Positions 36,711-45,757 of a DNA stretch of 63,372 nucleotides are shown one piece after another; within the stretch, counting starts at the first letter, position 1, and the number at the start of each line of letters is the position of its first letter. The translations under genes and the position numbers were made by a program. This DNA comes from Chloroflexota bacterium (GTDB taxonomy: Bacteria; Chloroflexota; Ktedonobacteria; Ktedonobacterales; Ktedonobacteraceae): assembly GCA_005881495.1 (NCBI GenBank), contig VBHI01000201.1, forward strand, positions 1 to 63,372, written 5' to 3'. The notes under the pieces were generated by a model. The model did no database searches, was not told where the DNA came from, and saw only the letters and a list, made by a program, of their open reading frames with translations.

Positions 36711-37709
36711 TTGACCCAGATCAAACCATCAATAACGCAACAAAATGGCGATGTGACACAAAAAGAGACGCCCAAAATACCTGAACTTAGCCTTGAAGAA
36801 GGTTATGCCTACTTTGAAGGGAATATCGTTCCCATGAGCGAGGCAAAAGTGAGTGTGGCGACACATGCCCTACAATACGGCACAGCCTGTTTTGAAGGAA
36901 TTCGCGGCTACTGGAATGCCGATCACCAGCAACTCTACCTGCTCAAACTCCGTGAGCATTATGAACGTATGGCGGATTCCTGGAATGTTTTGCGTATGTT
37001 TCCTAGCGAAACCGTGGACGACCTGTGCCGCATTACTGTTGAGCTTGTACGAAGGCATGGTTATCACGAGGATGTCTACGTACGTCCGCTTGCCTATAAA
37101 GCTTCGCGCACCCTTAAGCCCACGCTCAGCTCTCTGCGAGACGCTATTGCCATCTACACGTTCCCGATGGGCAATTACGTCGATATCAGCGCTGGCCTCA
37201 ACGTGTGCACCTCCTCCTGGAGGCGGGCCAACAGTAACGCCATGCCCGTTCGCGCCAAGGTCACGGGAGCCTATGTCAATAGTTCTCTCGCCGAGGATGA
37301 TGCGAATGCCGCCGGTTTCGACGAGGCCATCCTGCTCACTCACGACGGTACCGTATCAGAAGGCAGCTCATGTAATCTCTTCATCCTGCGTAACGGTAAA
37401 TTCGCTACCCCTGCGCTCTCTGATGATATCCTTGAAGGTGTCACCCGCAATACTTTGATTGATCTCATCCGTAACGAACTTGGTATGACGGTGGAGGAAA
37501 GGCATATTGACCGCACAGAGCTTTATGCCTCTGAAGAGATTTTTCTGTGCGGTACAGGCGTCCAGGTTTCGCCTGTCAGCAGTGTCGATCGCCGCTCTGT
37601 TGGCAGCGGAAACCCCGGCCCGTTCACTATGAGACTACAAGAACGCTATCTCGCTGCTTGTCGCGGCGAAATCGAACAATATAGAGACTGGGTAACCCCT
37701 GTCTATTAA
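36711..37709 (+). CDS. ilvE: Branched-chain amino acid aminotransferase
   Basis: The 332-residue fold-type IV PLP enzyme has YGTACFEGIRGYW at the active site, the catalytic lysine in VRAKVTGAYVNSSLA, and EGSSCNLFILRNG plus GVTRNTL for phosphate binding. It performs the last step of Val, Leu and Ile synthesis with glutamate as donor. The start is TTG 36711, because AGGAG lies 7 nt upstream and the sequence MTQIKPS fits a short polar leader. An in-frame codon at 36651 would add 20 unlikely residues. It is separated from leuA by about 100 bp without an obvious terminator and from ilvD by 15 bp. Confidence 0.94.
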   Translation: MTQIKPSITQQNGDVTQKETPKIPELSLEEGYAYFEGNIVPMSEAKVSVATHALQYGTACFEGIRGYWNADHQQLYLLKLREHYERMADSWNVLRMFPSETVDDLCRITVELVRRHGYHEDVYVRPLAYKASRTLKPTLSSLRDAIAIYTFPMGNYVDISAGLNVCTSSWRRANSNAMPVRAKVTGAYVNSSLAEDDANAAGFDEAILLTHDGTVSEGSSCNLFILRNGKFATPALSDDILEGVTRNTLIDLIRNELGMTVEERHIDRTELYASEEIFLCGTGVQVSPVSSVDRRSVGSGNPGPFTMRLQERYLAACRGEIEQYRDWVTPVY

Positions 37710-37724
37710 GGAGAGTCTGTTTCT

Positions 37725-39398
37725 ATGCGTTCCGATCAGATCAAGCTCGGCTTTGAACGAGCGCCACACCGGGGCTTACTGCGAGCAACCGGTGTGGTGG
37801 GAGAAAAAGACTTCAACAAGCCGTTTATCGCTGTCTGCAACTCGTATGTCGATGTTGTACCCGGCCACGTGCACCTGCAAGCCTTCGGGAAATTCGTGAA
37901 AGAAGCTATTCGCGCCGCCGGAGGTGTTCCCTTTGAGTTTAACACCATTGGCGTTGACGATGGTATTGCCATGGGTCATATTGGCATGAAATATTCTTTG
38001 CCCAGTCGTGAATTAATTGCCGATTGTGTCGAGACAATGGTCGAGGCGCACCGCTTTGACGCCATGGTCTGTATTCCCAACTGCGACAAAATCGTCCCAG
38101 GTATGCTCATAGCCGCTATGCGCATCGACATCCCTACCATCTTCGTCAGCGGCGGACCAATGGCTGCTGGCAAATTGGCCGATGGCCGCAGCGTCGACCT
38201 GATTAGTATTTTCGAGGGCGTGGGCGCTTATCAGGCTGGAAAGATAGACGACCAGGAGCTCCTTGAACTGGAGCAGCAAGCCTGTCCCACCTGTGGTTCC
38301 TGCTCAGGTATGTTTACCGCGAACTCTATGAACTGCCTGATGGAAGCGCTTGGTCTTGCCCTCCCGGGCAATGGATCGTACCTTGCAATTAGCGAGGCGC
38401 GTAAGGAACTTGCGCGCGAAGCTGGTCGCACCATCATGGGATTGCTTGAGGCTAATCTCACTCCCAGGCAAATTGTCAACCGGGAAAGCATCGATAATGC
38501 TTTTGCTCTCGACATGGCGATGGGCGGCTCCACGAACACTGTACTGCATACACTGGCCCTGGCGCGAGAGGCGGGTATAGACTATTCTTTGGAGCGTATC
38601 AACGAGGTTGCGGCGCGTACTCCCCACCTCTGCAAAGTCAGCCCTTCCGGCAAATGGCATATGGAAGATGTTGACCGCGCCGGCGGCATCAGCGCCATCT
38701 TGAAAGAACTCTCCAGGAAACCCGGTGTGCTCAACCTTGATCGCCCTACAGTCACCCTCAAAACGCTCGGCGAAAATATTGCTGAAGCGCAGATCAAAGA
38801 CCCGGAGGTCATTCGCTCAGTTGATGACCCACACACCGAGCGCGGCGGCCTGGCCATTCTCTTTGGCAATCTTGCCCCCGATGGTGCCGTGGTAAAAGTT
38901 GGCGCCGTAACTTCGACTATGAAAAAACACTGTGGTCCCGCACGCATTTACAATTCGCAGGAAGAAGCCTGCGCTGGCATCCTCAATGGGCAGGTCAAAG
39001 AGGGCGACGTTGTCGTAATTCGCTACGAAGGTCCGCGCGGCGGACCGGGGATGCAAGAAATGTTGGCGCCCACCGCCAATATCATGGGCATGGGTCTGGG
39101 AGAGAAGGTTGCTCTCATCACTGACGGTCGTTTCTCCGGGGGCACTCGCGGTGCCTGTATCGGTCACGTCTCCCCCGAGGCCGCGGCAGGGGGCCCAATC
39201 GCGGCCCTTGTCGAAGGTGATACGATTAACATCGACCTCGATGAACGCCGTCTCGATGTCGATCTATTACCGGAAGAGATACAACAACGCCTCAGTGAGG
39301 TTCATCATCCAGCAGAACGTATAAAGAGTAGGTGGCTGCGACGCTATGCATCTATGGTGACATCAGCCAATACCGGAGCTGTTTTGGCCGACATTTAA
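37725..39398 (+). CDS. ilvD: Dihydroxy-acid dehydratase
   Basis: The 557-residue enzyme has the iron-sulfur ligands and family motifs: [27 protein letters not shown] and [19 protein letters not shown]. It also has the C-terminal [21 protein letters not shown]. It dehydrates dihydroxy acids to the keto acids of Val and Ile. AAGGAG lies 11 nt before ATG 37725. It is the last gene of the ilv operon: a 62-bp perfect palindrome begins 8 bp after its stop. Confidence 0.97.
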   Translation: MRSDQIKLGFERAPHRGLLRATGVVGEKDFNKPFIAVCNSYVDVVPGHVHLQAFGKFVKEAIRAAGGVPFEFNTIGVDDGIAMGHIGMKYSLPSRELIADCVETMVEAHRFDAMVCIPNCDKIVPGMLIAAMRIDIPTIFVSGGPMAAGKLADGRSVDLISIFEGVGAYQAGKIDDQELLELEQQACPTCGSCSGMFTANSMNCLMEALGLALPGNGSYLAISEARKELAREAGRTIMGLLEANLTPRQIVNRESIDNAFALDMAMGGSTNTVLHTLALAREAGIDYSLERINEVAARTPHLCKVSPSGKWHMEDVDRAGGISAILKELSRKPGVLNLDRPTVTLKTLGENIAEAQIKDPEVIRSVDDPHTERGGLAILFGNLAPDGAVVKVGAVTSTMKKHCGPARIYNSQEEACAGILNGQVKEGDVVVIRYEGPRGGPGMQEMLAPTANIMGMGLGEKVALITDGRFSGGTRGACIGHVSPEAAAGGPIAALVEGDTINIDLDERRLDVDLLPEEIQQRLSEVHHPAERIKSRWLRRYASMVTSANTGAVLADI

Positions 39399-39406
39399 AA
39401 TAGCAC

Positions 39407-39468
39407 TTTTCTGTTTTTTGAGCGAGGAGGCACGACATGTCGTGCCTCCTCGCTCAAAAAACAGAAAA
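39407..39468. terminator. 62-bp perfect palindrome, bidirectional terminator
   Basis: The 31 bases 39407-39437 are exactly complementary to 39438-39468, with no spacer. The ends are T-rich on the left and A-rich on the right, and the GC-rich core surrounds ACATGT. In RNA a short loop would open at the centre. It closes the ilv operon. A bidirectional role is structurally possible, although both neighbours run the same way. Confidence 0.85.
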
Positions 39469-39492
39469 CCGTTCATTTCGTACTGACACAGG

Positions 39493-39520
39493 TTACAAAA
39501 AACTGTAATCATGATAGAAT
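39493..39520 (+). promoter_or_regulatory. Promoter candidate for thrB-thrC
   Basis: TTACAA (39493-39498), a 16-nt spacer and TAGAAT (39515-39520) lie between the palindrome and thrB. Both boxes are fair matches. A separate promoter is expected because the palindrome should end ilv transcription. Confidence 0.45.
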
Positions 39521-39573
39521 AACCATATCAAAAAAGGAAAAAGCAATGCGCGTTTCATCATCAGAAAGGCAGG

Positions 39574-40620
39574 ATGCTACCGATGGCACTGGTATTACCT
39601 GCCTCAACAATAGTCTTGACACCAGCCACATCCGCTAATCTTGGACCAGGCTTTGATAGCCTCGGGCTGGCACTACAACTCTATAATCGCTTTGAAGTCA
39701 CCGAAAGTGGAGGTGACCCTCACCGTCCATATATCGAAGTGCGAGGTCCCCTGGGCGAGGGACTCTCTACAGGACCGGACAACTTGTTTTTTTTCGCTTT
39801 TGCCTTGCTCTTTGAACGGCAACAGGTCGAGCTTCCCGCGGTTCGTATTCGTATGACTATCAATATTCCACCAGGATGTGGATTGGGAAGCAGCGCCACA
39901 GCGGTCGTCGGAGGGCTGGTGGCGGCAAACGATCTCCTGCGTTTGCAAGACCTCTCTGTATCCAAAGATGAACTTCTCACGTTAGCCGTCGAGGCTGAAG
40001 CAGGCAACCATCCCGATAATGTCGCTCCTGCTTTGCTTGGTGGCCTCGTTGCAACAACGAATGTCGGCGGGAAGATACACGCGATCAAAACGCCATTCCC
40101 GGACGCGATCAGAGCAGTCATTTTTACGCCTTCCTTTCCGATGGATACTGTGGCGGGTAGGAAGTTATTGCCAGCCAGCTATTCAAAAGCTGATGTCACC
40201 TTTAATACCGGGCGTGTTGCCCTGCTTTTAACGGCCTTGCAAACTGGCCGCTACGAGTTGATCGGAGAAGCTATGCAAGATCGTTTGCACCAGCCATATC
40301 GCCAGGCACTCTTTCCAGCCATGCCAGATATTATCGATGCCGCCATTGCGGCTGGCGCTCACGGTGCTTGTCTTTCTGGTGGAGGTTCGTCGTTAATTGC
40401 GCTGGCCAGTGCTCATTTTCAGGAAATCCTGCAAGCTATGCAGGATACTGCCCGCCAATTCGGTATAAGAGGAACGGGTAAGATTCTGCGTGCGGATCAG
40501 CAGGGTGCGCGGGTTATCAAGACGGCTCGAAGTCGCCTGCGCAAGGAAGCGCGTGCGCGTTTTGACGATCAGTATTACTGGCCGCCCGCCAGGCCAAACG
40601 AGGAAGTGCCTCTCGAATGA
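39574..40620 (+). CDS. thrB: Homoserine kinase
   Basis: The GHMP-family kinase has LTPATSANLGPGFDSLGLAL at the N-terminus, the phosphate loop PPGCGLGSSATAVVGG near residue 110, and GAHGACLSGGGSSLIAL in motif 3. It phosphorylates homoserine for threonine synthesis. ATG 39574 has AAAGG close upstream; a second in-frame ATG (39583) is equally possible and would drop three residues. A basic C-terminal tail of about 35 residues (KTARSRLRKEARARFDDQ) extends past the usual end. The stop overlaps the thrC start by 4 bp, so the two are translationally coupled. Confidence 0.95.
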   Translation: MLPMALVLPASTIVLTPATSANLGPGFDSLGLALQLYNRFEVTESGGDPHRPYIEVRGPLGEGLSTGPDNLFFFAFALLFERQQVELPAVRIRMTINIPPGCGLGSSATAVVGGLVAANDLLRLQDLSVSKDELLTLAVEAEAGNHPDNVAPALLGGLVATTNVGGKIHAIKTPFPDAIRAVIFTPSFPMDTVAGRKLLPASYSKADVTFNTGRVALLLTALQTGRYELIGEAMQDRLHQPYRQALFPAMPDIIDAAIAAGAHGACLSGGGSSLIALASAHFQEILQAMQDTARQFGIRGTGKILRADQQGARVIKTARSRLRKEARARFDDQYYWPPARPNEEVPLE

Positions 40621-41966
40621 AAGATACCCTTACGCCAGCTGCTGCTGAAACTTTAGAGACAATTTTGTTACGTTGCGTGGAGTGCTCAACATCCTATCCT
40701 GGTATAGAAGCAGGGTGGGCTCCCCGCTATCGTTGCCAATGTGGCGGCGTTCTCGATGTAGAAATAAGACTCCCCGCTGGCGCAAGCCATCTACGTCAGC
40801 TTTTTGACCAGCGGGCAGCTACTCCCCCAACCTGGCCTCTTAATACGGACACAATGCTCCCCGATCATAGTGGTGTCTGGCGCTATCGCGAGCTCATCCT
40901 GCCAGTTCCAGCGCAGTTCATCATCAGCAGGCCAGAGGGAAACACGAACCTCTATCCTGCAGGAATTGAAAACTGTGGGGCTGGCCGCATTGGTCATCGG
41001 CAAATTGGGCATTACGCCGGATTGGAACGGCTCTTCCTGAAACACGAAGGCGAAAACCCAACGGGCAGCTTCAAAGATCGCGGTATGGCTGTTGGTGTCA
41101 CCATGGCTTCGTTGCTAGGAGCGCAGGCCGTAGCCTGCGCTTCAACCGGCAACACCTCTGCTTCACTGGCTTCCTATGCCGCCCAGGCAGGTATGCGCGC
41201 GATAGTCTTCTTACCCGCTGGCAATGTCTCCGCTGGCAAGTTGGCTCAGTCATTAGCGTATGGCGCAACGACAATTCAGGTAGATGGTGACTTCGATGCT
41301 GCCATGCAACTGGTCGAACGGGTCTGTGACGAATTGGGCATCTACCTACTCAACTCACTCAATCCCTATCGCGTTGAAGGTCAGAAATCCATCGGCTTTG
41401 AAATTTTGCAACAACTCAACTGGCAGGCACCCGACTGGTTGGTTCTCCCTGCCGGCAACCTTGGAAACACCTCTGCCATTGGTAAAGCTTTTCGACAGGC
41501 CTATCAACTATCCCTTATCAGCCATATGCCGCGCTTTGCCTCAATTCAGGCTGTGGGAGCGAATCCCTTCTATCGCAGCTTCCGGCAGGGATTTGCCAGG
41601 CGAGAACAGGTCCAGGCCCATACAGTTGCGACCGCCATTAAGATTGGCGATCCGGTCAGTTATACCCGTGCGCGTCGCGTCATTGAAGAAAGCAATGGCC
41701 TGGTAGAAGAGGTGACTGACGAGGAAATATTGGCAGCGAAAACCATCATTGATCGCTCGGGCCTTGGTTGTGAACCCGCCTCCGCCTCCACGCTGGCAGG
41801 TATACGTAAACTGGTCGAAGGCGGCGTCATCAAACGCGGGGAACTTGTGGTTGGTATCCTGACAGGGAACTTACTCAAGGATAGTCAGACTGGTATTCCA
41901 CAACGTGAGGAAAGTGTCGCGGTCGCAGCCAATGTCGAAGCTGTCAGAAAGGTCTTGCAGCAATGA
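40617..41966 (+). CDS. thrC: Threonine synthase
   Basis: The 449-residue PLP enzyme (fold-type II) has the cofactor lysine in NPTGSFKDRG, STGNTSASLASYAA for phosphate binding, and LPAGNLGNTSAIGKAF. It converts O-phosphohomoserine from ThrB to threonine. The N-terminus carries CVEC and CQC, a zinc-ribbon-like pair seen in a branch of threonine synthases, and a domain of about 110 residues before the catalytic part. The ATGA overlap with thrB fixes the start. No regulatory ACT domain is visible. Confidence 0.95.
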   Translation: MKDTLTPAAAETLETILLRCVECSTSYPGIEAGWAPRYRCQCGGVLDVEIRLPAGASHLRQLFDQRAATPPTWPLNTDTMLPDHSGVWRYRELILPVPAQFIISRPEGNTNLYPAGIENCGAGRIGHRQIGHYAGLERLFLKHEGENPTGSFKDRGMAVGVTMASLLGAQAVACASTGNTSASLASYAAQAGMRAIVFLPAGNVSAGKLAQSLAYGATTIQVDGDFDAAMQLVERVCDELGIYLLNSLNPYRVEGQKSIGFEILQQLNWQAPDWLVLPAGNLGNTSAIGKAFRQAYQLSLISHMPRFASIQAVGANPFYRSFRQGFARREQVQAHTVATAIKIGDPVSYTRARRVIEESNGLVEEVTDEEILAAKTIIDRSGLGCEPASASTLAGIRKLVEGGVIKRGELVVGILTGNLLKDSQTGIPQREESVAVAANVEAVRKVLQQ

Positions 41967-42090
41967 ATGTGGCGCTGGCGCAAACACCCTATTAACATGT
42001 CGCTTCACGCCAAAAAGCACTAGCAAAAGCGTCTCTAGACTGCTACAATATGTTTAGCTTATTGCAGCGGCGCGAAAAGGGAAGGCTGAA

Positions 42091-42504
42091 GTGAAAAAAT
42101 TACAACGCAGGGGTAGTCTGATTCCACCCTGGGATATGCCCTCTGATCCCGTGAAAGCCGTGTTCTGGTTCTTTCAATGGTCCTTAAAAGTACTCGTGCG
42201 TTTTTTTTGGGTCCCTATTCTCGCTGGAATCATCTATGAAGGCATAGTAAATGGCTTCGTAGGAGGTTTCGTTACCTTGCTTGTTGGCCTCAGCGTCTGG
42301 CTTGGGCTTGCTGTCGTGCTTTTCTTTTTCAACGTTGGCACGAGAATTTCTCGTACAGTAGCCGACGTGAGCCGTATGCAACAGAGCTTCTCATCTCGGC
42401 GCTCCAACACTCAATTTGGGGAAGCAGATTTTGATGAAAGTAAAATAGTTGAGGGTACTGTCACAGATCTGGAAGAAGAGCGCAGGAAGCGCAGAAGAGA
42501 ATAA
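42091..42504 (+). CDS. Small membrane protein, unknown
   Basis: The 137-residue product has two predicted helices, VFWFFQWSLKVLVRFFWVPILAG being too long to quote in full but centred near residue 30, and VTLLVGLSVWLGLAVVLFFF near 65-85. The cytoplasmic tail ends ERRKRRRE. The start is GTG 42091 with GGAAGG 6 nt upstream. No known family. It follows thrC by about 125 bp and may be a separate unit. Confidence 0.6.
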   Translation: MKKLQRRGSLIPPWDMPSDPVKAVFWFFQWSLKVLVRFFWVPILAGIIYEGIVNGFVGGFVTLLVGLSVWLGLAVVLFFFNVGTRISRTVADVSRMQQSFSSRRSNTQFGEADFDESKIVEGTVTDLEEERRKRRRE

Positions 42505-42510
42505 TTGCCT

Positions 42511-43500
42511 TTATGCTGTGGTCTCCTCGCTGCAATTCTCTTTCTCCCAGGCCTTCCAGGCCTCGTCTCCTGGTAATGGAATATAAGACAACATCAGTAT
42601 GCCTTCACCCTCGATACAATAATTCCCCAGTTCCGCCGGAAGCACCATTGTCTGACCACGAGCAAGCTTCTCAGTGCATGTCAGAGAGTAACTATAGCCA
42701 ACCTGCACCTCACCGCTTAGAGCAGTGAGTATGATACAACTTTCTCTCGTTGCTCCTTTCATATAGCCGTGAAGTCCGTTTCTCTGTTTGAAGGTGATCT
42801 GGCGGGTAACAAAATACCTGCAGGCGATCAGGCACCGTGAGACTTCCAGTGATTTACCTACGTGCAGTTCGCGAGGGACTCCAGCAGTAGTGAGGCGGCC
42901 ATAATCGTACATCCTATAGGTAATGTCAGAGTATTCCTGTAGTTCGTAGAGCAGTACACCACTGCCTATAGAGTGGACGGTGCCGGCAGGAACAAAGATA
43001 ACATCGCCTGCCGTAACAGGTATTTCATTCAGAAGGGTTTCCAGTGTTACATCTTCAATTGCCATGCGTACTTCTGAGAACGAGGTAGAGGTCTTGAAGC
43101 CGTGTACGATGGTAGCACCCGGTTCCGCGGCAAGTATATACCAAAATTCTGTCTTGCCTAGCTTCCCGCCTTCATGTTTGGCTGCGTAACTGTCATCAGG
43201 ATGTACCTGCACTGAAAGGTTAGCATGGGCATCGACAAATTTTGCCAGCAGCGGAAAACGCTTGCCAAAGACTGCAATAGCTTGCTCACCCAGGAGCGCC
43301 GCTCCCAAATCTTCTACCAGGCTGCCTAATGGTTTACCTCTAAAGGCTCCGTTCTGAACTTCGTTCTGTATTTCTGTCTCCCAGGACTCGCCAATGGAAA
43401 TGTTTGGAGTAGGTAGACGTTTCAATTCATGAAGCCTTTGCCCGCCCCAGATCGTTTCATGTAACGACCCTTCTACTCTGATAGGATACAATCTCTGCAC
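42511..43500 (-). CDS. manA: Mannose-6-phosphate isomerase, class I-like
   Basis: The 329-residue cupin-type isomerase has the zinc ligands of type I enzymes: QVHPDD (about residue 97), GKTEFWYIL, and PAGTVHSIGSGVLLYELQ near 170-190, followed by DITYRMYDYGR. It interconverts mannose 6-phosphate and fructose 6-phosphate and so could feed the nucleotidyltransferase/mutase found earlier in this window. The start is GTG 43500, chosen for TAGGAG upstream. The C-terminal beta domain is short, as in Firmicutes-type ManA. Confidence 0.9.
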   Translation of the reverse strand: MQRLYPIRVEGSLHETIWGGQRLHELKRLPTPNISIGESWETEIQNEVQNGAFRGKPLGSLVEDLGAALLGEQAIAVFGKRFPLLAKFVDAHANLSVQVHPDDSYAAKHEGGKLGKTEFWYILAAEPGATIVHGFKTSTSFSEVRMAIEDVTLETLLNEIPVTAGDVIFVPAGTVHSIGSGVLLYELQEYSDITYRMYDYGRLTTAGVPRELHVGKSLEVSRCLIACRYFVTRQITFKQRNGLHGYMKGATRESCIILTALSGEVQVGYSYSLTCTEKLARGQTMVLPAELGNYCIEGEGILMLSYIPLPGDEAWKAWEKENCSEETTA

Positions 43501-43525
43501 AACCTTCTCCTACTCTGTCAGAATA

Positions 43526-43573
43526 GGCGACCCAGCAACATCCCCCGCTTTCCCTGGATGCTGCTGGGTCGCC
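43526..43573. terminator. Hairpin between the thioredoxin-like gene and manA
   Basis: An 18-bp stem with one mismatch (43526-43543 with 43556-43573) surrounds a 12-nt loop. It lies just after the thioredoxin-like stop and just before manA, both on the minus strand. No T-run follows on that strand, so it may terminate weakly or separate expression of the two genes. Confidence 0.6.
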
Positions 43574-43593
43574 CTGAGAGCCAATTTACCCTA

Positions 43594-43929
43594 TTAATTT
43601 GCAAGCAAAGCCCCTTCAATCTGGCGACGCAGCCTTTCACGCATCATGATACCTTTGATACGATGAATTTCTCGCCCCCCTTTGAAAAAGAGAATCGTAG
43701 GAATACCATCAATTTTCCATTGACTGGTGATTACTCCATACTTGTCTGCATTGAGCCTGGCAAACGACACCCGCCCTTGATATTCTTTGCTGATTGCCTC
43801 AAACTCGGGATCTTGTATCTTACAGGCCGCACTGGTATCTATTGAAAAATTCACCAGCACCATCTGCGGTGCCTGGAGTACTTTTTCCGTAAAATCCTCG
43901 TCTGATAGATCGAAGTAGCTATTTGCCAT
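43594..43929 (-). CDS. Thioredoxin-fold protein lacking the first active-site Cys
   Basis: The 111-residue product has the thioredoxin fold: VLVNFS strand, a cis-Pro loop DGIPTILFF and KGGREIHRIKG. At the active site the usual WCGPC is TSAAC (Thr32 to Cys36): the nucleophilic Cys is Ser and only the resolving Cys36 remains. It therefore cannot do normal dithiol exchange, but might bind proteins or form a mixed disulfide. The start ATG 43929 has AGAGGG 6 nt upstream; an ATG at 43944 lacks a site. It lies upstream of manA on the same strand, with a hairpin between. Confidence 0.85.
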   Translation of the reverse strand: MANSYFDLSDEDFTEKVLQAPQMVLVNFSIDTSAACKIQDPEFEAISKEYQGRVSFARLNADKYGVITSQWKIDGIPTILFFKGGREIHRIKGIMMRERLRRQIEGALLAN

Positions 43930-44071
43930 CATATCCCTCTTCATCTCTGCAAATTATATGTGTTGTGCCAAAAGGGTATCACCTCGTCTGAAGGGATGTC
44001 AAGAAAGAAATGGGACGGTAATCTATCCTGTGCTTAGAGGTCAGGTCGCAGGGTCCTATTTGCGCTGTCAT

Positions 44072-45751
44072 TCATGATGCCAGCAGCATTTCTGCATCCT
44101 CTATCACATAACGATACCCCTGCTCGGTCAGGAAGAGTTGGCGGTTAGCGGAAAACTCCTGGTCGCGTGTGTCGCGAGTGACTATGGAGTAGAAGTAGGC
44201 CAGACCCCCATCACTTTTTGGGCGTAGAATACGCCCCAGACGCTGGGCTTCTTCCTGCCGCGAGCCGAATGTACCTGATACTTGTATAGCAACGTTTGCA
44301 TCTGGTAAATCAATGGCGAAATTAGCTACCTTACTTACCACCAGGCGCTTGAGTTCGCCCCGCCGGAACTGCTCATAGAGCTTTTCTCGCTGCCTGTTGG
44401 CCGTTTTACCGGTCAGTAGCGGCGCCTCAAGCTCGTCAGCAAGGATTCTGAGCTGGTCAATATACTGCCCTATGATCAAAACCTGGTCATCGCGATGTCG
44501 CTCTGCCAGGTAGCGGGTCACCGTCAACTTGGCCGGACTTTCCGCGGCCAGGCGATACTTCTCCCGCTCTTCTGCGACAGCGTAATTTAATTGCTCATCC
44601 TCGGTCAAGCTAACGCGTATCTCGTGACATTCAGCAGTCGCAATCCATCCCTGCCGCTCTAATTCTCTCCATGGCACATCATACTTCTTAGGCCCGATCA
44701 GACTGAAAACATCTGCCTCTCGTCCATCTTCTCGGACAAGGGTCGCCGTTAAGCCCAGCCGCCTGCGCGCCTGGATTTCTGCAGTAATACGGAACACAGG
44801 CGCCGGCAGCAAATGCACCTCATCGTAGATAATAAGCCCCCAATCAAAGCTGGTGAAGAGCGAGAAGTGTGGAAAATCCTCTGCTTCTGAACGCCGGTAT
44901 GTCAGAATCTGGTACGTGCTAACTGTAATGGGGCAGATATCTTTTTTATCCCCGGTATATTCCCCTATCATCTCAGGTGGAACATCAGTTTTATCGATGA
45001 TTTCATTGATCCATTGGCGCACCGCGATGGTGTTGGGTGAGAGAATCAAGGTGGCGCGTTGAATATCCGCCATTGCCGCTAAACCAACAATGGTTTTTCC
45101 GGCTCCACATGGGAGTACGACGACTCCACTTCCTCCGCTAGGTGCCCCACCTGCATAGAATGCTGCCGCGGAAGCATATTGATATGCTCGTGGTGCAAAC
45201 TCCGCTCCTTGTTGTGTCGTCATGCGCAGTTTCATTGGCATAGGTGAACCATCTGTATAACCGGCCAGGTCTTCAGCGGGAAAGCCAATATGTATCAGAG
45301 CCTGCTTGATATGCCCACGACGCGATGCATCTACCTGGATAGTATGACTGTTAAGCTGCTGTATCAGGTAAGGTTGCGTGCGTTTATGATGGTAAATTTC
45401 GGCCATCAATGCAACATCGTCTGATGTCAGTAACAATGCATCACCATCACGAATCAATTTGATACGACCATAGCGGTTCATATACTCACGAACATCGACG
45501 ACGATATTCATTGGAATAGCATATTTGCTATACTGCGTAAGTAATGCCAATACCTGGTCCGCAGTCATACCACCAGCTGCTGCATTCCATAGCGAAAGCG
45601 GTGAGAGTCGATAGGTATGTATATGTTCAGGCGACTTCTCTAGCTCCGCGAATTGCGCCAGCGCGTCTCTCGCTTCAGCGTGTTGTGGATGGTCTACCTC
45701 TAATAAAATGGTCTTATCGCTCTGTACGATCATTGGGTTTGTTGGATTCAT
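44072..45751 (-). CDS. DNA repair helicase, XPB/Rad25 type
   Basis: The 559-residue superfamily 2 helicase has an N-terminal helicase-C3-like domain (about 1-180), then Walker A in VVLPCGAGKTIVGLA (about residue 216), DEVH box (about 312), motif III GLTATLVRED, and a second RecA domain with QRLGRILRPK (motif VI). The order and the DEVHLLPAPVFR segment fit XPB helicases, which open DNA with 3'-5' polarity in eukaryotic and archaeal repair. In bacteria the role is poorly known; repair is inferred. A hydrolase-like gene precedes it by only 6 bp, so the two share an mRNA. Confidence 0.9.
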   Translation of the reverse strand: MNPTNPMIVQSDKTILLEVDHPQHAEARDALAQFAELEKSPEHIHTYRLSPLSLWNAAAGGMTADQVLALLTQYSKYAIPMNIVVDVREYMNRYGRIKLIRDGDALLLTSDDVALMAEIYHHKRTQPYLIQQLNSHTIQVDASRRGHIKQALIHIGFPAEDLAGYTDGSPMPMKLRMTTQQGAEFAPRAYQYASAAAFYAGGAPSGGSGVVVLPCGAGKTIVGLAAMADIQRATLILSPNTIAVRQWINEIIDKTDVPPEMIGEYTGDKKDICPITVSTYQILTYRRSEAEDFPHFSLFTSFDWGLIIYDEVHLLPAPVFRITAEIQARRRLGLTATLVREDGREADVFSLIGPKKYDVPWRELERQGWIATAECHEIRVSLTEDEQLNYAVAEEREKYRLAAESPAKLTVTRYLAERHRDDQVLIIGQYIDQLRILADELEAPLLTGKTANRQREKLYEQFRRGELKRLVVSKVANFAIDLPDANVAIQVSGTFGSRQEEAQRLGRILRPKSDGGLAYFYSIVTRDTRDQEFSANRQLFLTEQGYRYVIEDAEMLLAS

Positions 45752-45757
45752 ATTTCT

